64,000 bases of DNA from Distichodus sexfasciatus (taxonomy: Eukaryota; Chordata; Actinopteri; Characiformes; Distichodontidae): the NCBI GenBank assembly GCA_032718565.1, contig JAVGVS010000700.1:62001-126000 (forward strand). Direction: 5' to 3'. This document shows positions 24,701-33,700 of the stretch, piece after piece. A program made the position numbers and the translations under genes. Position 1 is the first letter of the stretch. The number at the start of each line of letters is the position of its first letter. The notes below the pieces were generated by a model that worked only from the letters and a program-made list of their open reading frames with translations, made no database searches and was not told the DNA's origin.

Positions 24701-26165
24701 AAATCTGTGCATATAGACGATTGCAGTGTTAATCGTAAGTTGTGAGCTGTTGAAAGAGCACTAAGGAAAACATGAGATCAACAGTGACGCCACCTTCAGC
24801 ATGACTGCGCTAACACGCTTGCTGCTAACGTTTTCGACGTGTCTTAACGTCAACTTAAACGGCAAGCTTCTTTAGCCATTAAGTATAAATGCAATAACAC
24901 ATATTACCGACAATATGTTGGTTTAATAGCAAACCGCCCAACGTGTTAACTATTTCTAACTAGCCTTCGCTAAGCTGCTAGCTGGTGTTAGCAAGTCCTT
25001 GGGCTGCGGCCCACGCTACACAGTGGCGTAGGAATTGGTGCGTAAACAAAAGCACGGCGGAGTTCTAATTTAACCATTTAATACGGCCTTATGCGATTTA
25101 CAGCACACCCTCTCGTCCTCTAGCTGAACAAACCGATTTCGAGATTTCGTCTTGGTATCTTTCAATACGTAAAACCCACTAGCATTATCAGTGGTCCCGT
25201 CCTAATCCGCCCTGCCACTCTACATAGGGCGCCAGAAAATTCTCCGGTGTCCTTCGGCTAAACGCGAAATGACTCCCGGTTGGAGCGGTAGCGTACTGCG
25301 TAGGGCGTGAAAAAACAGTGTCCATTGCTCCTGGTGGCGCACTACCTAGAAGCGGTGGGACAGCACGTATCGCGCGTACGTACAGTACAGAGCGTTCTGT
25401 ACAAGAGTCCAACGTGATAAAAACTCTAATCGCATTCTCCATTTTATCAAAATAAATCATTTGTAATGTTCCTACCTAACCACGCTTACTGCTAAAAATC
25501 TTTTGGTATTTTGTAAAAATAAACAAAAAAAGAAAACCGACTTTCCAGTGCCTGCATATAATTGTGAACACACCGTGGCCCAAAATAGAGCGATATCTAC
25601 AAACGAATAGTGAAATATCTACAAACATAGTGAAAATGTTAGGTTTTTACGCAGTGACCGTTTTGAGACGCAGCCAGTCTGCAGCGCCGGGTGAGGGGGT
25701 TTGGGACGCAGCCATTGCGCCGTCGAGCTTGTTAGCTCAACCCACTTCCTTCTCCCTTTGTATTAAACTCCTCGTTTTTCTGAACAGTTAAACCTTTTTA
25801 ACACCCCTTTACAACACCCATTCCGTGCTAAACTTCACAACATCACTTTCGGCAACAACAAGAGTGGTAATCTATGGCAGTAGTTACGAAATTTGTTAAA
25901 CGACGCAAGCGCCATGAGTCTAATTCGGCACGCTAGCTTAGCCAGCACAGCTAACGCCATGTTAGCTATCAACATCTCGCCCTTTTGGCTCCATCAGGAA
26001 AGGATACACGTTGAGCCGCTGTCCCATATCTTGGATCAGATTCGCTGCTTGTTGTCGGTAAGATAATTCCCGATCCGGCTCGATTCCGCAGCGACGCGAC
26101 GGCGAATTTTCGATTTGTTCCCGGTTGAAAAGCCATTTCGTGGAGCCCCGGTTCACAATCGCCAT
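17827..26165 (-). CDS. ccnt2: ccnt2: cyclin T2, P-TEFb regulatory subunit (9 coding exons)
   Basis: Cyclin T2 binds CDK9 to form P-TEFb, the nuclear kinase that releases paused RNA polymerase II. The nine exons join in frame (158, 82, 129, 61, 63, 46, 164, 71 and 954 nt including stop) to give 575 residues; all introns are GT-AG. Residues 1-258 hold the N-terminal cyclin region with both cyclin boxes, including near-invariant runs such as CVCIHLACKWSNWEIP and DGKHWWEY. The C-terminal 317 residues lie in one exon: SLEKYREK at about 357-364, polyserine at about 401-415, EELKMKIKV at about 454-462, a His-rich tract at about 471-512, and the terminal motif MDYTDTFNMLDSLL at about 555-568. T2 rather than T1 is favoured by the terminal motif and by Thr at residue 260, where T1 has Cys and mammalian T2 has Asn. 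The human T2 long form is about 730 residues, so the C-terminal linker is shorter. Upstream in-frame ATG at 26,312 is rejected because the added 49 residues look non-conserved. Whether this is the a or b teleost copy is not determinable. Confidence 0.96.
19379..19449 (-). CDS. ccnt2: ccnt2 coding exon 8
   Basis: 71 nt encoding the end of the second cyclin box: QLTHEFLQILEKTPSRLKRI then RNWR. Acceptor TTTAG, donor GTATGT, leaving phase 0. Only 97 bp separate it from exon 7. Confidence 0.95.
19547..19710 (-). CDS. ccnt2: ccnt2 coding exon 7
   Basis: 164 nt encoding the second cyclin box core: SLHLTTFCLQYKPTVVACVC, IHLACKWSNWEIPISSDGKH and WWEYLDPTVTLQLLD. It has a long polypyrimidine acceptor and a GTCAGT donor. 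The last base (C) joins AG of exon 8 to make Gln where mammalian T2 has Glu. Confidence 0.95.
20532..21542 (-). mobile_element. Degraded Tc1/mariner-like transposon with nested SINE
   Basis: The ends TGGACAAAAGTATTGGGGCA and CCCAAAACTTTTGTCCA are imperfect inverted repeats. The interior resembles the antisense of a Tc1-type transposase gene common in fish, heavily decayed. A family 1 SINE is inserted at 20,872-21,038. Located in ccnt2 intron 6. Confidence 0.68.
20872..21038 (+). mobile_element. tRNA-derived SINE, family 1 (degenerate), nested in a Tc1-like remnant
   Basis: Head TGGGGCAGTGGTAGTGTAAC; the body is shortened and the tail ends TGCTGTGTTCACAAAGACCA. It interrupts the transposon remnant at 20,532-21,542 in ccnt2 intron 6, so it is the younger insertion. 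Confidence 0.65.
21603..21808. mobile_element. Fold-back dimer of the 125-bp MITE
   Basis: Two 98-bp arms (21,603-21,700 and 21,711-21,808) differ at one visible base and are separated by the loop AGGGATTAAG. The loop and right arm equal the intact MITE at 28,288 without its first 17 bases; the left arm is the inverse of the right. In ccnt2 intron 6. Confidence 0.88.
22114..22607. mobile_element. hAT-like non-autonomous element remnant
   Basis: TTAGGGATGCA at 22,114-22,124 faces TGCATCCCTAA at 22,597-22,607. An inner TGCATCCCC at 22,432 suggests nested or shorter boundaries. The TATCGGTATCGGC-type ends resemble fish hAT non-autonomous families. ccnt2 intron 6. Confidence 0.5.
23172..23217 (-). 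CDS. ccnt2: ccnt2 coding exon 6
   Basis: 46 nt encoding ASKDLAQTSYFMATN plus two bases of a Ser codon. The reading frame and family match are clear. The donor, GTTGTT, departs from consensus at several intron positions and opens the 3.46-kb, transposon-filled intron 6. Confidence 0.92.
23399..23461 (-). CDS. ccnt2: ccnt2 coding exon 5
   Basis: 63 nt encoding GFEITIDHPHTDVVRCSQLV then R and one base of the next codon. HPHTDVV matches the conserved loop between the two cyclin boxes of cyclin T. Donor GTAGGT. Confidence 0.94.
23766..23826 (-). CDS. ccnt2: ccnt2 coding exon 4
   Basis: 61 nt encoding AYLQQAQELVLLETIVLQTL plus the first base of a Gly codon. Acceptor CAG, donor GTGAGT. It continues the first cyclin box. 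Confidence 0.94.
24450..24578 (-). CDS. ccnt2: ccnt2 coding exon 3
   Basis: 129 nt, phase 0, 43 codons. It encodes IISPAALFLAAKVEEQPRKL, then EHVIKVAHACLNPQEPPLDT and NSN. FLAAKVEEQ is a strong cyclin box signature. The acceptor ends TTTAG and the donor is GTGAGT. Confidence 0.95.
24665..24746 (-). CDS. ccnt2: ccnt2 coding exon 2
   Basis: 82 nt, entered in phase 2 after a pyrimidine-rich acceptor ending CAG at 24,747. It encodes VSQLTINTAIVYMHRFYM and ends SFTKFHRN, in the first cyclin box. The donor is GTAAGT. This exon is too short to stand out as an open frame and was found by continuing the protein from exon 1. Confidence 0.95.
26008..26165 (-). CDS. ccnt2: ccnt2 coding exon 1
   Basis: Encodes residues 1-52 plus two bases of codon 53. 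It begins MAIVNRGSTKWLFNREQ and ends GQRLNV. The motif ENSPSRRCGIEPDRELSYRQ is typical of the cyclin T N-terminus. The donor is GTATCC at 26,007-26,002. The start was chosen because the upstream in-frame extension has no cyclin T resemblance. Confidence 0.95.
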
Positions 26166-26320
26166 GTTCGTCCCGACGTCCCCCCCGCCTCCTTCCGCTG
26201 ATATCACCGCTCCGTCCGCCAGGGGCGAGACTTCATCACAGCGCCACCTAGCGTGTGGAGCTAATACTGACGCCCAACGGATAACGTGGTCACAACTCGA
26301 CAACCTACGCATTTTTTAAA
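26166..26320 (-). promoter_or_regulatory. ccnt2 promoter / 5' UTR region
   Basis: CpG-containing, TATA-less sequence directly upstream of the cyclin T2 start codon, in line with a housekeeping promoter. It includes GCGCCACCTAGCG at 26,241-26,253, which resembles a CTCF core. The transcription start is not visible. Confidence 0.45.
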
Positions 26321-26427
26321 ACAGTCAACGATTTATGTTTATGACACAACACACGCACCTGCTGTCTCAGAGCTCAGAAAACCTATATTGTACAGACATG
26401 CCAGAAAATGTCTTGTTATAGTGCTTA

Positions 26428-26610
26428 GGGGCAGTTTGTGGCGAAACAGTAAGGTGTTCGCCCCATGATCAGAAGCACTGCTCCCTGGTCGCTGCCCTTG
26501 TTAGCTGACCACTGCTCCTTCACAGATGGGTCAAATGCAGAGGTCATATTTCGTTGTGGTGCACTGTGTGCTGTCCTGTGGTGTTTTTACAATGACAAAT
26601 AATCACTCAT
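26428..26610 (+). mobile_element. tRNA-derived SINE, family 1 (internally deleted)
   Basis: Head GGGGCAGTTTGTGGCGAAAC, then direct passage to the body at AGAAGCACTGCTCCCTGGTC, with the B box segment lost. The tail ends CAATGACAAATAATCACTC. About 260 bp upstream of the ccnt2 start codon. Confidence 0.75.
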
Positions 26611-26660
26611 TCATAGTTTAGCATGGAAAACAGCAAGATCACAAGATGGAAAGACAGTTT

Positions 26661-26983
26661 CATTCATTCATTATCTGAACCGTGGGGGGACCGGAGCCTA
26701 TCCCGGGAACTAAGGGCATAAGGCAGGGAACAACCCTAGGCAGGCACCAACACACACACTTACACAGTCACACCTTACGGGGCCAATTTAGAGTAGTCAG
26801 TTAACCTATAGTGCATGCTTTTGGACTGTGGGAGGAAACCGGAGCACCTGGAGGAAACCCACGCGAACACGGGGTGAGCGTGCAAACTCCACACAGAAAG
26901 GCCCTGTGGCCAATCCGGGGCTCGAACCCAGAACCTTCTCGCTATGAGGCAGCAGCGCTAACTACTGCGCCACCCTGCCACCC
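26661..26983 (-). mobile_element. tRNA-derived SINE, family 2
   Basis: Same family as the copy at 8881. It lies about 500 bp upstream of the ccnt2 start codon in the divergent intergenic region. The B box equivalent GGGTTCGAGCCC is well kept. Confidence 0.82.
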
Positions 26984-27125
26984 GCAAAGACACGTCAATG
27001 TAGGACAATATGGACATTGTGAAAAATACAAAAGACAACTCAAACTTTGCCTCCGTAAAACATACTTGATCAAAATCTTGTACTGCAGCACCAAAAAGTC
27101 TAGAAATCTGCTGCCATGTGTCTAA

Positions 27126-27312
27126 TGTTGTGAAGTGGTGGTGTGATCTAAGTAACTGAAACCCTAATCATATGATTGGGATTTGAATCCCAGAAACCAT
27201 AATTGGGCCCCTAAGCAAGGCTCTTAACCCCAGATTGCTCCCGGCAGACTGTCCCTGTAATTAGGAAATCAGTCACTCTAAGATCATCTGCTATATCTGT
27301 CATCATCTGTCA
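27126..27312 (+). mobile_element. V-SINE/DANA-like SINE, family 3 (degenerate)
   Basis: Inner motif GGGCCCCTAAGCAAGGCTCT and CAGACTGTCCCTGTAATTAG; the tail is decayed to ATCATCTGCTATATCTG. Confidence 0.6.
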
Positions 27313-27397
27313 TAAATATAAAAGTCCAAAAATTATAGAAATGGATAAAGGGCCAATAAACAATGCATCAAAAATAAGAGTTAATAAAATAAGCCAG

Positions 27398-27446
27398 TTG
27401 GGCTAGTTATACTATTTCAACTGTTAAAATAGTATAACTAGCCCAA
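27398..27446. repeat. Perfect 20-bp inverted repeat, 9-nt loop
   Basis: Left arm TTGGGCTAGTTATACTATTT (27,398-27,417); right arm AAATAGTATAACTAGCCCAA (27,427-27,446). In the divergent intergenic region. Confidence 0.9.
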
Positions 27447-28287
27447 TTAAGCATATAGCAAAGATAACTTTGTGATACTGTCTCTGCATTTAACATTAAA
27501 GCAATCTGTTGACATTCTGTATATACACTTCTATGGACTGTGGTAGTACAGCTGTATTTACACGAAAAACACAAAGTGTCTTCTGTATGTATTCCATGTT
27601 CTTGTCAGCTTCAACAGATCCAAGACCACACCTAAAGAGCAGACCAATTAGGCCTCTTTCTAAACCAAATCCCTTAATTCGAATCCCTTAATCTCTTAAA
27701 TTGTGGTGGATTTTCCACTTAATTACGGTGTGATTTCTGCGTGGAATAGAGTAAAAGCAGAAAATACATAGTTTATGTTTACTATCCTATATAAAAATAA
27801 TGATATAACTGTCCAAAACACATCAGGTTTTCTAATCCTTTTTAGTGCATGTCTTTTTCTTGGGGAGACAGAAGGAGTGTACCAGGTGTGGTAACCAAAG
27901 AGAAATGAGCATCTTACAGACCCCAATCGCATCTATGTTATGACTACATATTATCACTGTCAACAATCCTGCTCTAAATCACTGCTAAAATCTTATACCA
28001 CTTAACAACAAAACCTTTTTTGATCATATATTACATTTTAATGCAATGTATTTGAATTGATTAGAATCTTTATGATTCTAGGGGATTACGTATGATATTT
28101 ATTACGATGTACCACAAGGTCCTGTACTAATCCCCTCTTGATCTGATTGTATATGTTGCTATTGAGTAAAATGATTATAGAGCATAAAGTCAACACATAT
28201 ATGCTGATAATATTCAGTTATACCCGTGGAATAAATAAACCGGCAAGCGGCATATCCAGTACTACAAGTTAGTACTCTATACATAAA

Positions 28288-28412
28288 GGGGCGGTTTCCC
28301 AGACAGGGATTAAGACTAGTTCTGAACTATATTTCTTTTTCAATGGAAAATCTCCATTCAAAACACACTGTAATCCAGGACTAGTCTTAATCTCTTTTTG
28401 GGAAACCACCCC
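28288..28412. mobile_element. 125-bp MITE
   Basis: Terminal inverted repeats GGGGCGGTTTCCCAGA and TTTGGGAAACCACCCC, with inner complementary AGACTAGT / ACTAGTCT. Three-base AAA flanks on both sides could be a target duplication. No coding capacity; it matches the palindromic copy at 21,603. Confidence 0.8.
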
Positions 28413-29489
28413 AAAATGTATAGAATTTAATCTTATTTAATGTCAATTCTTGGTTTTAGATGATATATTTGTTGTTTTGCCATTTCTATTTTGTTTTATA
28501 TGATTTAAGTGTATTTAATATGCCACACTTTATTTTTGAATACTCACTTTATACTTTTATGGGCCAACTAACATTTCCTGATAATGTTCTTCAAAGAAGC
28601 ATCAGATACTCTATTTTGTTTTGAAGACTGACTTAGGTTTTTGTTTTGTTTTGTTTTGTTTTTTAAAGAATTGTAGCCTTGTAGAATTTCTGTAGGTCCC
28701 AACCTGGGAAAAACTAATAATCTAAAGCATATATATCGATATATATGTCTCTGATGCTTTAGTATAAACACCACATAAAACAAAGTTTGTATATTGTAGC
28801 TACTCTATGTCCTTTCACATGTACATTTGGGGCTCAACTTTGGGTGAACTGTTATAGCCTCCATGTCACGGGAACATAAGGTAATTTTGAAGCTATAATG
28901 ACATGAAATGTCTGTTTGTAGTCAAACTTACACTGCAGTTTTAGCTTTGGGACAGAAGATGGGAGCAAACTCAATCCAAATCTGTCGATAGGAGGGTTTG
29001 AGGAAGGAGGGTTTCACTTCATACGCGTCTTTATTGCTAAGTATGTTTTCAGCTGGTTTTCTTTTTACATTTTTCAACCAACAACATTTCTAGCATTTCT
29101 TTCTGCCGAAAAAGACCAACATATACAATTCAAACCTCGAGTCTAGGTTTGTAAACACATCGTCGTGTTGGCAAACCATATAAAAATGATTTCTTTTTAA
29201 TCAAAATCATAAAGTTTGGTCTTTAGTACTGTGTTTGCCATGTCAACGGGTTTACAACCGAATTTACCCCTGATTAGTTAAGTGCGGTTCTTTCAGAAAC
29301 CCAAAGTTAATTGAACACTTGTGACTTCAGGGCGTAGATAACATGACAGAGATGCACAAGGACGCGATCAGTCTGCGCTGGATGTCAGTTGCTGGTCAGT
29401 TGTTTTTGATAAATAAAACACCCAAAACAAGCGAGACATCGGTCTGGTGCCAGAGGTCAAATAAGCATAATGTGGCATTTTAATTAGAG

Positions 29490-29696
29490 TCCGCCTGCTG
29501 TACTAGTTAACGAGCGTGTGTGAAGTGTGTGTGTCTGTGTGTGAAGTGTGTGTGTGTGTTTACTCGGGTCTATGCGGTGAAAGTGCTCGCACCGCTGCTC
29601 CGCGTCTTCTCTTTGCTCGCTCGCTCGCTGGTTCGCTTAACGCGCAGGTGGGACATTATTCGGATGCCGATTGTCCGAGCCGCGACCGAATAAACC
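29490..29696 (+). promoter_or_regulatory. tmem163 proximal promoter / 5' UTR region
   Basis: CpG-containing sequence upstream of the start codon, with a (TG)-rich stretch at about 29,514-29,562 and tandem CTCG units near 29,617. No clear TATA box at a usual distance. The transcription start is inferred to lie here. Confidence 0.4.
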
Positions 29697-29874
29697 ATGA
29701 CGGACTCTCCGGCTCCCGACACGAGTCCCGTTCCACACCCGACCATCGTGGGTCCGGCGACTCTAAACGGACAACCCGAGCCGGGCGATCCTCCAACGGC
29801 CAAAAGCGAAAGTGCCGCGGAGAAGACTTTAAATATGGACCAGGAGATGAAGATCAGCGAGGTAGAGGATAAAG
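29697..29874 (+). CDS. tmem163: tmem163 coding exon 1
   Basis: Begins ATG at 29,697 (context AAACCATGA) and encodes MTDSPAPDTSPVPHPTIV through KISEVEDK plus one base of the next codon; donor GTAAGG. The N-terminus is poorly conserved in this family, but the acidic end running into DLLESS in exon 2 fits. Confidence 0.9.
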
Positions 29875-30148
29875 GTAAGGAATGAACAACTTAATCATTT
29901 TAATTGATATAAAGTCTGGAACGGGCATCTTAGCAATAAATATCTATCTATCTATCTATCTGTCTATCTGTCTATCTCTCTCTCTCTCTGTCTCTGTCTC
30001 TCTCTCTCTCTCTCTATCTCTATCTCTATCTCTATCTCTCTATCTCTCTCTCTCTCTCTTTCTCTCGCTCTCTCTACCTACCTATCTACCTATCTATCTA
30101 TCTATCTATCTAGCTCGCTCGCTCGCTCTACCTACCTACCTACCTACC

Positions 30149-30213
<65 letters not shown>

Positions 30214-30275
30214 TATATAATCATTTTAGTGATATAAAAGAATACAGAACGGGCATCTTAGCAATAAATACAGTA

Positions 30276-30316
<41 letters not shown>

Positions 30317-30405
30317 GTCTGTCTGTCTGTCTGTCTGTCTAATACTGTCTGTCTGTCTATCTATCTATCCTATCCTATCTATTTGTCTATTTGTCTATCT
30401 GTCTG

Positions 30406-30436
<31 letters not shown>

Positions 30437-30531
30437 CATATATATATATCATATATATAATAATATATATATAATCATTTTTAATTGATATAAAGTCTGG
30501 AGCAGGGCATCTTAACTTAATAAATACAGTA

Positions 30532-30563
<32 letters not shown>

Positions 30564-30593
30564 CTATCTATCTATCTGTGTCTGTCTGTCTTA

Positions 30594-30630
<37 letters not shown>

Positions 30631-30675
30631 GTGTATATATATGTGTGTGTGTGTGTGTGTATATACATATATATA

Positions 30676-30736
<61 letters not shown>

Positions 30737-33700
30737 GATAGACAGATAGATAGATAGATAGATAGATAGATGGATGATGGGGTGCGGTTAATTATTGCAG
30801 TTGGTCAGACCCTCCCCTATTATCAAGTGGTACATGTTAATATTTTATATACAGCATGAACGCATACACAACTATTACTACCCCTTTAATAAAAATGATC
30901 TAGCTTTCTATAAACAGGAGCAGCTCCTCAAAAACCACCCCTAATTCCTGGCTTTCTGCTTATTGTGCACTTCTTTTTTGTTGTTTCATTGATTGATTTG
31001 TTGATTGACAGACCTCCTGGAGAGCAGCTTGCGTCTAAAACCCCATGAGGCACAGAACTACCGTAAGAAGGCACTGTGGGTATCGTGGGTGTCTATTGTG
31101 GTGACACTGATCCTGGCCATAGCTGCATTCAGTAAGTAGTCTGCGCATCGTTCTCCATCATCACCCGTCCCGTCATCCTCACACCTGCATCAGCCAGCTG
31201 TACGGGGTTGTTTTACTAAAACCTTAATTAAGGACAGACATGCTTTGAGCAATTATTGTCAAAAAAGAGATATGAAAGGTTTGGTAAGTGGATATTGAGA
31301 ACTGGTTTTGGAAGTGCTTTCTTTCTATTTTCCTCTCCAGAGCATATATGTTAAAGCTTCATGCTGAAAGACTAAAGACTGAGAGAGAAAAAAGAGTCAG
31401 CATTTATCTGATGCACAATTAATTATTTGAGAGTTTGTTTTGAAAAAAAATTGTAAAACCTGTCCTTTTATCAGAGCATTCCCAATACTGCCTTCTTGAG
31501 TATGAGATTGTCATCTTGGTGGTATCAACATGATACTCACATGTACTAGAATATTGCCATATTGTAGCACAGCTAGTTGTAATATTCTCCAATGAATCTG
31601 AATGAAGTGAAAATGAAGTGCACTGTCCTTGAGCATCAGATACATTGACATCAGAAAAAAGAATCCAAGTGTAAAACACCTCTCCAAAATCATAGTGTAA
31701 TGTCTTTAAATGTAAGTAAGGTTTAAAGGGCTGTGCCAAAACATTCGAAAGTAATCACTGATAAAATGTTTGCTATGAACCCATTCATGCAGGCAGTTGA
31801 ACAGACTTTATCTAAAAGAATTTTATTTGTTCATCTCTGTAAGACTTGGCTCTGAATGTTGGTTATCGACCTTCAAAAACCAAAAAAGCTGTTTTCCCCT
31901 GATGAGATCTACTTCTCTCCGCAGTACAGCAGCAAGCATCTTTGATGTTTTCATACCCATTGAATCATGCTGGTTATGCAACAATAATTTGACAGGAAGA
32001 TCTCAAATCAGTTTTCTGCCCATCGTCTTGACATTGAGAAAAAGCAAAACTGATTTCAGAACTACTAGACTTGATATATGAAAGAGGACTGTTTGATGAC
32101 ACTGAAATACACAAATATGTAAAGCTTTTCTCAAGGACACTTTTCTACATGCTTTGCTCTCTGTTCTGAACTCAACGTTCATTTACACGGGCTGCTCTGA
32201 AATCTGTGGGGAGTAGAGAAGTAGTAGAGAGTAGAGCTTTTACGTGTTGGAACCATAGCGCAATGGAATATCTCAGCCACAAAAATGTCACCAAAATAAA
32301 AGAGGAAAAGATCCCTGATTGTAACGTAACCGACCTTTTTCATGATTAGTTACGCTTTTCTAGAGAAACACGAGCATTCCCTCTCAAGGTCAGTCATCTT
32401 ATGTTGTGGGCTGCGTCTCTACCAGGTTTTTTTTTTGTTCTGAGGGAAAGTTTTGCCGTGAGCTCGGACCGCGTCCCGTCGGGAGCCACGTGACTCATCT
32501 CCCAGTCGCTCCGGGAATCGGTGAGTTCCGTTGCCAAGCTGAGGAAGCGCTCTCACGTAGCAACGGGCGGCGCTCAGATCGCTGCTGTCTGGCGCTGTTT
32601 TAGCTTCACCAAAAACCCATCAAGCCACACAGAACGCTCTAGACGAGACCCGCTTCCCAGCGACGACCAGGAAGCCTGGACTAAATCGAAACACAAATTT
32701 GAACGCACCTAATAGAAATTATTTAGCGGAGATTAGAAATTTGACGAGTTACAAATTCTTGGCCTCAGTGTTGAATCATCTCCCCTCAGTTTCTTGTCCA
32801 GTTTTGCATATTTCTCTCCACTGATATAGGCCTACTTACTTGATTCAAGTTGTCATTTAATATAAGCCTCTGTCACACTTCACCTAGTTTATGTTTCAGG
32901 GCGTATCACGTTGTATAACTATGTATGTGACAAATAAAACAAATAATGAATCTCGAAAAATCTTTGTGTAAACAAAACAAGAAGTTGAAATGCCAACAAT
33001 TTATCTGGCACAGGCCTAGCAACATTCCAGGCAATGTTCTCTGAAGACTCCTTTGAACAAAGACGGATTGTTGTTAGTGGTTATATGGATTTTCATTTAC
33101 AGTATATATCAGACACTGTTACCCAGAGGATGTGCATCTCCTAATTACAAGGACAGTCTCCCTGGAGCAACTTGGAGTGAAGAGCTAAATGGTGGTCATG
33201 CTAGAAGTAGGATAGAGCCAGATTTGAACCCTTTGCTGACCCTTATATTTTAAATATGTATTGAAACTGTTTATTGAAACACAAATTACAAAAGTCGAGT
33301 GTGCACACTTGAGAGTCTCCCATGACTGCTCAGTTTTAGGGTTAGGTTTTGGGTTTATGAGACGTTCTGGAAATGATGGGCTTATGAGAATATATATATA
33401 TATTTTTTTGGCAGATCTTGTCTGAAAGGGTCTCAGAACATCTCTCTGGGTTGAACATGATTTTGCAGTGATCATGGTCAGTTTGAAAATGGCAGTGGAT
33501 AAAAGATTGAAGGCCCTTAATCCCTGATGGCTCCAGAATTGTCCTGCCAAACATTGCCCTCTTTGTTGATAAGCTCGCTTTCCCCTACAGCATACCTGTT
33601 TCCCGGAGAGGAGGTGGCATAACTGTAAGGAGAATTTCATAGCAATAAAAGGGCTTCTTCTTCATTGCTTTAGCTGTCTATAGGGTGGGCTAAATGTCTC

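Larger units (their letters stand above)
26321..29489. other. Divergent ccnt2-tmem163 intergenic region
   Basis: Holds no coding sequence I can support. It contains SINE copies at 26,428, 26,661 and 27,126, a 20-bp-arm hairpin at 27,398, a MITE at 28,288, and otherwise AT-rich unique DNA. No ACMSD exon was recognised on either strand. Confidence 0.7.

Noticed and set aside
26166..26312. Alternative upstream start for ccnt2
   Set aside because: In-frame ATG at 26,312 would add 49 residues without cyclin T resemblance; the ATG at 26,165 aligns with the family start.
29882..30220. Plus-strand open frame of 112 codons
   Set aside because: It is translation of the microsatellite (Leu-Ser and Tyr-Ile repeats).
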